Assembly: GCA_013791955.1 (NCBI GenBank)
Contig: VMSW01000007.1
Location: 682,001-746,000, forward strand
DNA length: 64,000 nucleotides
DNA from: Propionicimonas sp.
GTDB lineage: Bacteria; Actinomycetota; Actinomycetes; Propionibacteriales; Propionibacteriaceae
Reading direction: 5' to 3'
Both the position numbers and the translations under genes were made by a program. Shown here one piece after another: positions 35,326-44,304 of the stretch; within the stretch, counting starts at the first letter, position 1; each line of letters begins with the position of its first letter. The notes under the pieces are model-generated. The model was not told where the DNA came from and did not search any database. It saw nothing but the letters and a program-made list of their open reading frames with translations.

Positions 35326-36492
35326 ATGCGCAGGGCTGTGGTGGCCGGGGTGGTGACCGCTGTCGTCGGCTACACCGGCGCTTTCGCGGTGGTGCTCACT
35401 GGTTTGCAGGGAGTTGGGGCGAATCCCGTCCAGGCCGCGTCCGGGCTGGCGGTGCTGTGTCTGACCATGGGTTTGGCGACCATCTATCTCTCGGTTCGCC
35501 ACCGGATGCCGATCACCATCGCCTGGTCGACCCCAGGGGCCGCGCTGTTGGCTGCCACCGGAGTGCCTGAGGGGGGCTGGCCAGCGGCAACCTTCGCCTT
35601 CGCGGTGGTGGGCGTGCTGCTGGTGATCACCGGCTTGGTGCCCTGGCTCGGGCGACTGGTTTCGGCCATCCCCACCCAGATCGCCCAAGCGATGCTGGCC
35701 GGGGTGCTGGTGCCGATCTGTCTGGTGCCGGTCAAAGGCATGACGACCAATCCGCTGGTGATCGGACCGGTGCTGCTGGCCTGGCTGGTGATGCTCGCCT
35801 GGAAACCGAAGTGGGCCGCTGCGGTCGCCGTCGGCCTGGCGCTGGTGATCGCGGTGGTCGCGGTTGGCTTTGGGCCAGGTTTGGGTTCGCTGCCCGCGGT
35901 CGGCACCCCGCTGGAGTTCGTGATGCCGCAGGTCTCGCTGTCGGCGGTGATCGGCATCTCGCTGCCGCTGTGGGTGGTGACGATGGCCTCCCAGAACATT
36001 CCCGGCATCGCCGTGCTGGGCACCTTCGGCTACCGGGCGCCCTGGCGCTCGGCGATGACTGTCACCGGCCTGGGCACCGTCCTTGGTGCACCCTTCGGTG
36101 GCCATGCGATCAACTTCGCCGCGATCAGTGCGGCCCTGGCCGCCTCGCCCGATGCTGGCGAAGACCGGGCCGGACGTTGGCGCGCGGCCGTCGTCGCTGG
36201 CGTCGGCTATCTGATCTTCGGCGGCATTACCGCCACCATCACCGCACTGGTGTTCACCGGCCCGCCCGGCCTGCTGCAGGCCGCCGCCGGGGTGGCGCTA
36301 CTGGGCACTTTGGGTTCGTCGTTGCTGGGTGCGATCAGTGAGGCGGAGGGTCGCGAGGCTGCCGTGGTGACCTTCCTGGTGGCTGCTTCGGGAGTGAGCG
36401 TGTTCGGTATCGGTGCCGCCTTCTGGGCGTTAGCAGCCGGCCTTTTGGTGCGCTGGGTGAGCGTCACGATGCGGTCGCGCAAGGCGGTTTAG
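35326..36492 (+). CDS. BenE-family transporter
   Basis: A 388-residue membrane protein with about 11-12 hydrophobic helices, of the benzoate/H+ symporter BenE family. Family hallmarks are IAWSTPGAALLA, SAIPTQIAQAMLAGVL and MASQNIPGIAVLGTFGYR. No aromatic catabolic genes lie nearby, so the real substrate is uncertain. ATG at 35326 follows CTGGAGG. It is read in the same direction as the glycosylase gene, 72 bp downstream. Confidence 0.86.
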   Translation: MRRAVVAGVVTAVVGYTGAFAVVLTGLQGVGANPVQAASGLAVLCLTMGLATIYLSVRHRMPITIAWSTPGAALLAATGVPEGGWPAATFAFAVVGVLLVITGLVPWLGRLVSAIPTQIAQAMLAGVLVPICLVPVKGMTTNPLVIGPVLLAWLVMLAWKPKWAAAVAVGLALVIAVVAVGFGPGLGSLPAVGTPLEFVMPQVSLSAVIGISLPLWVVTMASQNIPGIAVLGTFGYRAPWRSAMTVTGLGTVLGAPFGGHAINFAAISAALAASPDAGEDRAGRWRAAVVAGVGYLIFGGITATITALVFTGPPGLLQAAAGVALLGTLGSSLLGAISEAEGREAAVVTFLVAASGVSVFGIGAAFWALAAGLLVRWVSVTMRSRKAV

Positions 36493-36641
36493 TGCAGCTT
36501 CGTCCGCAATGGCGACACTCTGGCGTCGGGCAAGTGGACGGGGGGTACTGTTACGCCACCTTCACATGGGGTGGCTAAGGTCAGCGCCGTTACTCGCCCC
36601 CGGGAAGTCACAATCGACTCTGACGAGAAAGAAGCGTGGTA

Positions 36642-37454
36642 ATGCGCATTACCAAGACTTTTGCAGTGGCGGCATCGGTGGCCGCCCTCGCCCTGGCCTT
36701 CGCCGGTTGCGCCGGCCCGGCCGCCCCGTCTGCTCCCGCGAGCAGCGCTGCCGCCGTCGACTACAAGCTGGTCACTCCCGGCGCCCTGACTGTGTGCTCC
36801 GACGTGCCCTACGCGCCCTTTGAGATGGAGGACGCCGCCGCGCCGAGCGGGTACACCGGCTTCGATATCGAGATCATGAACAGCGTGGCGACGAAGCTCG
36901 GCCTGACCCTGAAGGTCAAGGCGATCGGCTTCGACCCGATCAAGTCGGGTACGGCGTTGGCCGCGGGCCAGTGCGACGTGGCTGCCTCTGCACTCAGCAT
37001 CTCCGAGGAACGCCGTAAGAACATCGACTTCTCCGATCCCTACTACGACTCGCTGCAGTCGCTGCTGGTCAAGTCCGCCTCGGGAATCACCAACCTCGCG
37101 GGGCTCGCGGGCAAGAACGTCGGAGTCCAAGCCGGTACCACCGGCAAGGATTACGCGGTCGCGAACGCCCCGAAGGATGCCAAGTTGATCGATTTCGACA
37201 ACGACGGACTCCTCTGGTCAGCGATCCAGGCAGGCAAGATCGACGCCATCTTGCAGGATTACCCGGTCAACTGGGTCCACCAGCAAGCTGATTCCAATTA
37301 CAAGATCGCCGAGACTTACAAGACCGACGAGCAGTACGGCTTCGGTTTCGCCAAGGGGAAGAGCCCGGCCTTGGTGGAAGCAGTCAACGCGCAGCTGACG
37401 GCCATGAAGGCAGACGGCAGCTACGACACCCTGTACAAGAAGTACTTCAGCTGA
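36642..37454 (+). CDS. Polar amino acid ABC transporter, substrate-binding lipoprotein
   Basis: A 270-residue family 3 solute-binding protein. The signal peptide ends in the lipobox AFAGC with the lipid Cys at residue 23. The mature part has the family features VCSDVPYAPFEMED, GFDIEIMNSVATKLG and DVAASALSISEERRKNIDFSDPYY (first 18 enough to identify). Ligand is likely a polar amino acid such as glutamine or arginine. The ATG at 36642 is preferred over GTG at 36636. A strong hairpin separates it from the permease gene, which would raise binding-protein mRNA over the rest. Confidence 0.92.
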   Translation: MRITKTFAVAASVAALALAFAGCAGPAAPSAPASSAAAVDYKLVTPGALTVCSDVPYAPFEMEDAAAPSGYTGFDIEIMNSVATKLGLTLKVKAIGFDPIKSGTALAAGQCDVAASALSISEERRKNIDFSDPYYDSLQSLLVKSASGITNLAGLAGKNVGVQAGTTGKDYAVANAPKDAKLIDFDNDGLLWSAIQAGKIDAILQDYPVNWVHQQADSNYKIAETYKTDEQYGFGFAKGKSPALVEAVNAQLTAMKADGSYDTLYKKYFS

Positions 37455-37461
37455 TCCTTGC

Positions 37462-37501
37462 GGTTTCTGGTGCCGCAGCGACAACTGCGGCACCAGAAAC
37501 C
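37462..37501 (+). terminator. Hairpin between binding protein and permease
   Basis: GGTTTCTGGTGCCGCAG pairs with its exact complement over 17 bp around a 6-nt loop, immediately after the binding-protein stop. With no T-run it is more likely an mRNA stabiliser or partial attenuator inside the operon than a full stop. Confidence 0.75.
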
Positions 37502-37521
37502 CCCGATAGGAGCGCCACGCT

Positions 37522-38322
37522 ATGGCCGCCTTCATTCATCTACGACCGACAACTCGCCGCAGATTAGGGCGATGGGCGACCTACGTCCTTGCCGTGGTTG
37601 TCGTGGTCGTCGTGGCGCTGCCAGTGAACTGGCCGGAAATCGGTCGGTTGTTCTTCAATCCCGAAATCGCCGCCAAGATGTGGCCGACGGTCGTTACCGT
37701 GGCGCTCAAGAACACCCTGATCTACACCTTCGCAGGCTTCGTGGGTGGCACGATCTTCGGGACCGTATTGGCCCTGATGAAGATCGGTAGGGGCCCCTTC
37801 GGTGCGTTCGCGACCGCTTACATCGAGTTCTTCCGCGGCATCCCGATGCTCCTGACGATCTTCGCTATCGCGTTCATGATTCCCATCGCTTTCCCCGGCG
37901 CGTCTCAGTTGAGTGGCGTGGTAGGCGGTGTCATTGGTTTGATCATGGTCACCGCTGCCTATACCGCTGAGATCATCCGCTCCGGCATCCAGGCGGTCCC
38001 TCCGGGGCAGGCCGAAGCGGCCCGCTCGTTGGGGATGTCGAGTCTGCAGACCATGTTCTGGGTGGTGCTGCCTCAGGGGTTCCGGATCGTCATCCCGCCG
38101 CTGACCAACGAGTTCGTGATGCTGCTGAAAGACACGTCGCTGATCTTCATCGCCGGTCTGATGGTGACCGAGAAGGAACTCACCACTTTTGCCCGTGACG
38201 ACGTGTCGAAGTACTTCAACGCAACACCGCTGATGGTGGCTGCTGCCGCTTACCTCGTCGTCACGCTTCCCCTCACCTGGATGGCCGGGAAGCTCGAGAA
38301 GAAGTTGGATCCCAAGCGATGA
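37522..38322 (+). CDS. Amino acid ABC transporter permease
   Basis: A 266-residue inner-membrane permease of the His/Glu/Gln type with about five helices. The EAA loop that docks to the ATPase reads [20 protein letters not shown]. The family entry block [19 protein letters not shown] is near residue 60. ATG at 37522 follows ATAGGAG. Its stop overlaps the start of the ATPase gene (ATGA). It partners the upstream lipoprotein and downstream ATPase. Confidence 0.94.
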   Translation: MAAFIHLRPTTRRRLGRWATYVLAVVVVVVVALPVNWPEIGRLFFNPEIAAKMWPTVVTVALKNTLIYTFAGFVGGTIFGTVLALMKIGRGPFGAFATAYIEFFRGIPMLLTIFAIAFMIPIAFPGASQLSGVVGGVIGLIMVTAAYTAEIIRSGIQAVPPGQAEAARSLGMSSLQTMFWVVLPQGFRIVIPPLTNEFVMLLKDTSLIFIAGLMVTEKELTTFARDDVSKYFNATPLMVAAAAYLVVTLPLTWMAGKLEKKLDPKR

Positions 38323-39128
38323 GCTACCTGGTGCCCTCGGTCGAATCCGCCCAGCCCCCGGTCGTAATCAGGGGGCTTCACAAGAGCTTCGGTGACAACG
38401 AGGTGCTGCGAGGCATCGACTTGACCGTCCGGTCCGGTGAGGTGGTCTGCATCATCGGCCCGTCCGGATCGGGTAAGTCGACGTTGCTGCGGTGTGTGAA
38501 CACTCTGGAGTCACCGACTCGGGGTTCCATCCAACTCTTGGGAGCCGAGGTCACCGACCCCGACGTTGAGATCAACCAGGTGCGCACCCACGTCGGAATG
38601 GTGTTCCAGTCGTTCAATCTCTTCCCCAACATGACCGCGATCGGCAACTGCACCATCGCTCAGCGGCAGGTGTTGAAGCGATCCAAGGCCGAAGCCATCG
38701 AGATCGCGAAGAAGAATCTCACCATGGTGGGGCTCTCGGACCGAATGGATTACTACCCAGCGCAGCTGTCCGGCGGGCAGCAGCAGCGAGTGGCGATCGC
38801 CCGGGCGCTGTCTATGGATCCCAAGGTGATGCTCTTCGACGAGCCGACTGCGGCCCTCGATCCGGAACTGGTCGGCGATGTGCTGGCGGTCATGCGCGAC
38901 CTGGCCAAAGCGGGCATGACGATGCTGGTGGTCACTCACGAGATGCTGTTCGCGCGCGACGTGTCCGACCGCACGATCTTCATGGACGGCGGGGTCATTG
39001 TCGAAGAAGGCCCCTCTGCGACGTTGGTCACCGCGCCGAGCCACAAGCGCACGCAGATCTTCCTCAAGCGCGTGCTGAACCCCACCGCGATCGACGATTC
39101 GGAACTCGGCGAGACCGAGGCGGATTGA
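38319..39128 (+). CDS. Amino acid ABC transporter ATP-binding protein
   Basis: A 269-residue GlnQ-type ATPase with Walker [10 protein letters not shown], signature [15 protein letters not shown] and Walker [15 protein letters not shown], and the H-loop VVTHEM. It powers uptake by the adjacent permease and binding protein. The ATG overlaps the permease stop by 4 nt. The operon ends here; the next gene (ybaK) is convergent, 3 bp away. Confidence 0.94.
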   Translation: MSYLVPSVESAQPPVVIRGLHKSFGDNEVLRGIDLTVRSGEVVCIIGPSGSGKSTLLRCVNTLESPTRGSIQLLGAEVTDPDVEINQVRTHVGMVFQSFNLFPNMTAIGNCTIAQRQVLKRSKAEAIEIAKKNLTMVGLSDRMDYYPAQLSGGQQQRVAIARALSMDPKVMLFDEPTAALDPELVGDVLAVMRDLAKAGMTMLVVTHEMLFARDVSDRTIFMDGGVIVEEGPSATLVTAPSHKRTQIFLKRVLNPTAIDDSELGETEAD

Positions 39129-39131
39129 CGT

Positions 39132-39620
39132 TCAGGCGATTTCGGCCACCGGAGCCCCGGTGAGTTCGACTAGTTCATCAGGGCTGAGCGGAAACACGGT
39201 GTACGGGTGGCCGGCAGCGGCCCAAATTTGGGTGTAGCGGAACAGTTCGCGATCAATCAGCATCACCGGGGCTTTGCTGTGGGCGATGGGGGAGACCCCG
39301 CCGATCGAGAAGCCGGTGGCGGCCTTCACGAAGTCGGCATCGGCACGACCGAGTTTGCCGACCAGGGTGGCCACCTTCTTCTCATCCACCCGCAGATCCC
39401 CGGATGTCACCACCAGCACCGCAGCGTCGTCGGATTTGCGGCGAAAGACGATGCTCTTGGCGATCTGGCCCAGCTCCACTCCCAGGGCGGCAGCGGCATC
39501 GGCAGCGGTGCGTCCGGTTACCGGCAGCATCACCACCTCGTGGGGGTGGCCGGCCGCAGCTAGGAAGTCGACCACCTTTTGCGCGCTTGGGGGAATGTCA
39601 CTTTGGCTCACGCCAGTCAT
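39132..39620 (-). CDS. YbaK/EbsC-type aminoacyl-tRNA deacylase
   Basis: A 162-residue YbaK-family protein, expected to hydrolyse mischarged tRNA such as Cys-tRNA(Pro). Family blocks are LGVELGQIAKSIVFRR, DEKKVATLVGK and GFSIGGVSPIAHS. The ATG at 39620 has no strong ribosome site. It diverges from proS across 162 bp filled with short repeats, a neighbour choice that fits a tRNA(Pro) editing job, though ProS here has its own editing insert. Confidence 0.88.
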   Translation of the reverse strand: MTGVSQSDIPPSAQKVVDFLAAAGHPHEVVMLPVTGRTAADAAAALGVELGQIAKSIVFRRKSDDAAVLVVTSGDLRVDEKKVATLVGKLGRADADFVKAATGFSIGGVSPIAHSKAPVMLIDRELFRYTQIWAAAGHPYTVFPLSPDELVELTGAPVAEIA

Positions 39621-39635
39621 TTTGCCAGCCGGGGG

Positions 39636-39753
39636 CTTCGGCAGGCTCAGCCGTCTTGGACCTTGGCTCAGCCGCCTTCCGGTGCCAGTTCCCTGAGCGG
39701 TAGGTCAGTTCCCTGAGCCTGTCGAAGGGGCTGGGCTCCGGCAGGCTCAGCCG
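39636..39753. repeat. Cluster of CCCTGAGCCTGTCGAAG-type repeats
   Basis: Variants of one short motif recur in alternating directions: CTTCGGCAGGCTCAG (39636-39650), CCCTGAGC (39691), CCCTGAGCCTGTCGAAGG (39711-39728) and CTCCGGCAGGCTCAG (39736-39750). This matches a type of short intergenic repeat common in high-GC bacteria. It lies between divergent ybaK and proS. Confidence 0.7.
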
Positions 39754-39782
39754 CCATGGGTTTGGGCCGATAAGATCACCCG

Positions 39783-41567
39783 GTGATTACCCGACTTTCT
39801 CAGCTGTTCTTCCGCACGCTCCGCGAGGATCCGGCCGACGCCGAAGTCCCCAGCCATCGCTGGTTGGTGCGCGCGGGCTACATTCGCCGCGCCGCGCCGG
39901 GCATCTACACCTGGCTGCCGCTAGGGCTGAAGGTGCTAGGTGGAGTTGAGCAGGTCGTCCGCGAAGAGATGGACGCCATCGGCGCGCAAGAGGTGCGGTT
40001 CCCCGCGCTGTTGCCGCGCGAACCCTACGAGGCCACCAATCGGTGGACCGAATACGGGGCGAACCTCTTCCGCCTCAAGGACCGCAAGGGCACCGACTAC
40101 CTGCTCGGGCCCACGCATGAGGAGATGTTCACCCTGCTGGTGAAGGATCTCTACTCCTCCTACAAGGATCTGCCGCTATCGCTGTACCAGATTCAGACCA
40201 AATACCGCGATGAGGCGCGGCCGCGCGCTGGCCTGCTGCGGGGGCGTGAGTTCGTGATGAAGGACTCCTACTCCTTCGATGTTGACGACGCCGGGCTGGC
40301 CGCCTCCTATGAGGCGCACCGCCAGGCCTACGTCCGCATCTTCGACCGCCTTGGGTTCGAGTACGTGATAGTCAAGGCCACCTCGGGGGCGATGGGTGGT
40401 TCGGCCAGCGAGGAGTTCCTGGCCGTCTCGCCGACCGGTGAAGACACCTTCGTCCGATCCCCGGGCGGCTACGCAGCCAATGTGGAAGCGGTCACAGTGC
40501 CGCCGCCCGCCGAGCAGGACGCGTCCGGTATCGGTGCGGCCCACACTGTCGATACGCCCAACACGGGCACAATCGTCGAACTGGTTGACGTAGCCAACGC
40601 CAAGTTCCCGCGCGCTGATCGGGCCTGGACGGCAGCCGACACGTTGAAGAACGTGGTGTTCAAGCTGACCTATCCCGATTCGCGCACTGAGTTGCTGGTG
40701 GTCGGCCTACCTGGTGATCGCGATGTCGACTTGAAGCGACTCGAAGCCGCCGTCGCGCCAGCCGAAGCCGCCCCGGTGACCGATGAGGATTTCCAGGCCA
40801 ACCCCGGCCTGGTGAAGGGCTACATCGGCCCGATCAAGGTGGTCGACGGGGTAGTCGAGCAGCATCTGGGGGTCGAAGGCCCGCTCAAGCTGCGCTACCT
40901 CACCGACCCGCGGGTGGTCGCCGGCACCGCCTGGATCACCGGCTCCAACCTGGTCGATACCCATATGACCGATGTGGTGGCTGGCCGTGACTTCACTTCC
41001 GACGGCGTGATCGACGTGGCCGAAGTGCGTGCCGGTGACCCGGCACCGGACGGTTCTGGTCCGTTGAGTCTGGCCCGCGGCATCGAAATGGGTCATATCT
41101 TCCAACTCGGCCGCAAATACGCCGAAGCCCTCGGGCTGAAGGTGCTGGACGAGAACGGCAAGCTGGTTACCGTCACCATGGGCTCCTACGGCGTGGGCGT
41201 GTCGCGAGCGGTCGCCGCAGTTGCCGAGGCAACCTGTGATGATCGAGGCCTGTGCTGGCCGCGGGAGCTGGCGCCATTCGATGTGCAGATTTTGGCTGCT
41301 GGCAAGGGCGAAGAGATCACCGCCACCGCCGAGCGGCTGGCCGCCGAGTTGGACGTTGCTGGCGTCCGCGTCCTGCTGGATGATCGCAAGGCCAGCCCAG
41401 GAGTGAAGTTCACCGACGCCGAAGTGATGGGCATGCCTACCTCAGTGGTGGTCGGTCGTAGCCTGGCCGACGGCTTGGTTGAGGTTCGCGATCGGGCCAC
41501 CGGCGAGCGCGCCGAGGTGCCCGTGACTGAGGTGGTTGCGCAGTTGATCGCGCTGGTGAAGGGCTGA
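39783..41567 (+). CDS. proS: Prolyl-tRNA synthetase, bacterial type
   Basis: A 594-residue class II synthetase charging tRNA(Pro). The catalytic core opens with [19 protein letters not shown], and class II motif 2 is in [18 protein letters not shown]. Between motifs 2 and 3 lies the roughly 150-residue YbaK-like editing insert (about residues 230-390), and the C-terminal anticodon domain begins near residue 480. Full bacterial (ProS type 1) length. GTG start at 39783. Confidence 0.95.
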   Translation: MITRLSQLFFRTLREDPADAEVPSHRWLVRAGYIRRAAPGIYTWLPLGLKVLGGVEQVVREEMDAIGAQEVRFPALLPREPYEATNRWTEYGANLFRLKDRKGTDYLLGPTHEEMFTLLVKDLYSSYKDLPLSLYQIQTKYRDEARPRAGLLRGREFVMKDSYSFDVDDAGLAASYEAHRQAYVRIFDRLGFEYVIVKATSGAMGGSASEEFLAVSPTGEDTFVRSPGGYAANVEAVTVPPPAEQDASGIGAAHTVDTPNTGTIVELVDVANAKFPRADRAWTAADTLKNVVFKLTYPDSRTELLVVGLPGDRDVDLKRLEAAVAPAEAAPVTDEDFQANPGLVKGYIGPIKVVDGVVEQHLGVEGPLKLRYLTDPRVVAGTAWITGSNLVDTHMTDVVAGRDFTSDGVIDVAEVRAGDPAPDGSGPLSLARGIEMGHIFQLGRKYAEALGLKVLDENGKLVTVTMGSYGVGVSRAVAAVAEATCDDRGLCWPRELAPFDVQILAAGKGEEITATAERLAAELDVAGVRVLLDDRKASPGVKFTDAEVMGMPTSVVVGRSLADGLVEVRDRATGERAEVPVTEVVAQLIALVKG

Positions 41568-41661
41568 GCCCGTCCCCCAACCACCTAAGATGGCCTGAAT
41601 ACAGTTCGCCCGAGTCGGGGCGGCTCGACAATCGCAGTACACAATCGGATCGAGGTAGGGC

Positions 41662-42153
41662 ATGGATTCCACGGCAATTGGCAAGCTCCTAACCCCCGTG
41701 GTAGCTGCCCATGACCTTGAGATTGACCGGCTGGAAATCACTGCGGCAGGCAAGCGATCCGTGGTGCGCATCTTCCTCGACGGGGACGGTCCGGCGGGTG
41801 TTGGCCCCTCGATGGACCAGATCGCTCAGGCCACTCGCAGCATCTCGGTGGCCCTCGATGATGCTGATGTCACCAAGGGTCGCCCCTACACCCTTGAGGT
41901 TTCCTCGCGCGGGGTCGGGCGTCCCTTGACCGAAGCCAAGCACTTCCGCCGCAACCGCGGTCGGCTGGTGGCCATCACCACCGCCGATGAGCCGGTGACC
42001 GGACGAATCGCTGGCGTCAGTGACGAGGTCCTGGAGCTCGAAGTGGCCGGAGTTGTGCAAGAAATCGCGCTGGCGGCGATCACAACCGCTCAAGTGCAGG
42101 TGGAGATGAATCGCTCCATCAACAAGTCTGACGATGAGGAAGAGGAGGTCTGA
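41662..42153 (+). CDS. rimP: Ribosome maturation factor RimP
   Basis: A 163-residue RimP, needed for 30S assembly. The N-terminal alpha/beta domain contains [10 protein letters not shown] and the block [20 protein letters not shown], followed by the C-terminal SH3-like domain ([15 protein letters not shown]) and an acidic tail. ATG at 41662 follows GAGGTAGGG. nusA begins 1 bp after the stop; rimP-nusA-infB-rbfA-truB is the usual bacterial order. Confidence 0.94.
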   Translation: MDSTAIGKLLTPVVAAHDLEIDRLEITAAGKRSVVRIFLDGDGPAGVGPSMDQIAQATRSISVALDDADVTKGRPYTLEVSSRGVGRPLTEAKHFRRNRGRLVAITTADEPVTGRIAGVSDEVLELEVAGVVQEIALAAITTAQVQVEMNRSINKSDDEEEEV

Positions 42154-42154
42154 G

Positions 42155-43126
42155 GTGGATGTCGACCTGAGCGCCCTGAAAGCGCTAGAACGCGACAAGG
42201 AAATCAGCATGGACGTGCTGCTGAACGCCTTGACCGAAGCTCTGCTGAACGCTTACGCCAAGACCCCCGGTGCGGTTGAAGGTGCGCGGGTTGAGATTGA
42301 CCGGCGCAGTGGCAAGGTGAGTGTCTTCGCCCCCGAACTTGATGAGGACGGCAACCCCATCGGTGAGTTTGATCACACTCCCGAGGGTTTTGGCCGAGTG
42401 GCTGCGGCCACCGCGCGCCAGGTGATCACCCAGCGGCTTCGCGAAGCCGAGGACGAGCAGAAGTTCGGCCATTTTGCTGGCTCCGAGGGCGACATCCTGG
42501 TGGGTGTGGTTCAGCAGGATCGCGATCCGCGAGTGGTGCGGGTCGACCTGGGCTCCATCGAGGCCATCATGCCGGCTGCCGAACAGGTGCCCGGCGAGGA
42601 CTACAGCCACGGCAAGCGGCTGCGGGTGTTCGTGGTGAGTGTTCGCCGCGAGCTGCGCGGACCGCAGGTGGTGGTGTCGCGTACCCACCCCAACCTGGTG
42701 GCCAAGCTATTCGCCCTTGAAGTGCCCGAGATCGAACACGGTGTGGTCGAGATCAAGGCGCTGGCTCGCGAGGCCGGTCATCGCACCAAGATCGCGGTAG
42801 TGAGCCACAACGCGGACGTGTCAGCAAAGGGTGCTTGTATCGGCCCGATGGGGCAGCGGGTGCGGGCAATCATGCACGAACTCAATGAAGAAAAGATCGA
42901 CATTATCGACTATTCCGATGAGCCGGAGGTGTTCGTCGCCCAGGCGCTCAGCCCGGCCAAGGTCTCTTCGGTGACGGTCGTCGATGCCGCAGCTAGGTCT
43001 GCCCGGGTGATCGTGCCCGACTACCAGCTGAGCCTGGCGATCGGCCGGGAAGGCCAGAACGCCAGGCTCGCTGCTCGGCTGACGGGTTGGCGGATCGACA
43101 TCCGTCCTGATACCGCGGCTGAGTAG
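42155..43126 (+). CDS. nusA: Transcription termination/antitermination factor NusA
   Basis: A 323-residue NusA with N-terminal RNA polymerase-binding domain, S1 domain (about residues 130-200, [19 protein letters not shown]) and two KH domains ([35 protein letters not shown]). It lacks the C-terminal acidic repeats of E. coli NusA, as usual in actinobacteria. The GTG at 42155, just after the rimP stop, has AGAGGAGG upstream. It should be followed by ylxR and infB, but an antisense gene lies between. Confidence 0.95.
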   Translation: MDVDLSALKALERDKEISMDVLLNALTEALLNAYAKTPGAVEGARVEIDRRSGKVSVFAPELDEDGNPIGEFDHTPEGFGRVAAATARQVITQRLREAEDEQKFGHFAGSEGDILVGVVQQDRDPRVVRVDLGSIEAIMPAAEQVPGEDYSHGKRLRVFVVSVRRELRGPQVVVSRTHPNLVAKLFALEVPEIEHGVVEIKALAREAGHRTKIAVVSHNADVSAKGACIGPMGQRVRAIMHELNEEKIDIIDYSDEPEVFVAQALSPAKVSSVTVVDAAARSARVIVPDYQLSLAIGREGQNARLAARLTGWRIDIRPDTAAE

Positions 43127-43146
43127 GCCGCGCTAACGCCGGCGAC

Positions 43147-43689
43147 TCAACTCGGCTGACCGCTGGGTTGAGCGCTTGGCTGTCCGCCGCGAGGTCCGTT
43201 GCTCTGCCACACCTCTTGGAGGGCGGCCAGCACCTTGGCCTGATCGAGATTCAGTTCGGTGGCTATGGAGGTAGCCACAGTGGTGAGCATCTCGGTGCGC
43301 CGGGAATCATCCTGGCCACCCGAGGTTGGCGCACCGCTGGGAGCACCGCTGGGCGCGGCGCCCCCGCTGCCGCCGCCAGGCGCCCCGGTTGGCTGGCCTG
43401 AGGCCTGGCCGGACGGCCGACTGGCCTGCATCGCATTGTCGAGCGCGGTCTTCATCTTGGCCTCGTCCACCCCCAGCTTCGCCGCCATGGCCTTCGCCAT
43501 CGCGGTGGTATCAAGCTGTTGGCCGCCGCTGCGGCTGCCATCTTGGCCGTCAGGCCGTTGTCCGTAGCCGGGGACGTCCGGGGTGCTGCCGCCGGCAAGG
43601 TTGGCCGCGGCAGCCCCCACGCCGACCGCGGCCGCGACCGCGATGATGCCGCCGCCGACGGCCAGCCCGATGCGCTGCTTGCTGTTCAT
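43147..43689 (-). CDS. Exported or membrane-anchored protein with two short helical repeats
   Basis: A 180-residue protein I cannot place in a named family. An N-terminal hydrophobic segment (about residues 7-31, GLAVGGGIIAVAAAVGVGA) is a signal anchor or signal peptide. Two similar segments of about 27 residues follow: AKAMAAKLGVDEAKMKTAL and VATSIATELNLDQAKVLAAL. They are joined and capped by Gly/Pro/Ser/Gln-rich linkers. The gene is on the opposite strand, between nusA and ylxR, with its stop 20 bp from the nusA stop. Confidence 0.72.
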   Translation of the reverse strand: MNSKQRIGLAVGGGIIAVAAAVGVGAAAANLAGGSTPDVPGYGQRPDGQDGSRSGGQQLDTTAMAKAMAAKLGVDEAKMKTALDNAMQASRPSGQASGQPTGAPGGGSGGAAPSGAPSGAPTSGGQDDSRRTEMLTTVATSIATELNLDQAKVLAALQEVWQSNGPRGGQPSAQPSGQPS

Positions 43690-43810
43690 TTAGCTCCTCG
43701 TGGTAGATCCAGGCCCAGACAACTCTGTTGGGCTGTGCCAAAGCCCAGCCCAACCTGGGTGCCACCTGTGGATGGTTGGAGCCGCTTGGAGTGGCTTAGA
43801 CTCCCAACTC

Positions 43811-44059
43811 GTGGAACCCCAACGCACCTGCATCGGCTGTCGACAGCGTGGCGACAAGTCCGGCCTCCTCCGGCTGGTGTGGAGTGCTGCCGAAGGTGCG
43901 GTGCTGGTGGATGTCGCTGCGCGCCTGCCCGGCCGGGGCTGCTATCTGCATCCATCCTGTGCCGCGGTAGCACTGCAGCGCCGGGCGGTGGGCCGGGCAT
44001 TGAAGGTTGGAGTCGACCCTGAACAAGTGGCGCTGGTGCTGGCCGAACTGACTGTTTAG
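43811..44059 (+). CDS. YlxR-family RNA-binding protein
   Basis: An 82-residue YlxR (DUF448) protein, marked by the opening PQRTCIGCRQRGDKSGLLRLV and the RGCYLHPSC block, both conserved. Members bind RNA and some regulate transcription. The GTG at 43811 gives the family start, but no ribosome site is obvious. It normally sits directly after nusA and before infB; here it is separated from nusA by an opposite-strand gene and from infB by 245 bp. Confidence 0.87.
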   Translation: MEPQRTCIGCRQRGDKSGLLRLVWSAAEGAVLVDVAARLPGRGCYLHPSCAAVALQRRAVGRALKVGVDPEQVALVLAELTV

Positions 44060-44304
44060 TGAACTTTGCCGGGCTGGTTGGGGTGTTCGGAGGCGCGCCG
44101 CGGCCCATTTTGCCTGCGGGCTCGCCCCGAGCGATTGAGCGGATGGGCCTCCAGCGCGATAGACTGCGCGCTGCGCGTTCGCTGATCCGTGGCGAGCACA
44201 ACCAGAAAGTGGGCTCACGCTCATGACCACTCGATGAGTACCTCGAAATGAGCATTAACCCGAACTAGTGGTCCGACGCGCCTGCGCGGGCCTGAAGGAG
44301 AGTA

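Noticed and set aside
36550-36593. Two GTTAC motifs before the amino acid ABC operon as GlnR boxes
   Set aside because: They are 39 bp apart, out of the 11-bp phase, and lack a good GAAAC partner.
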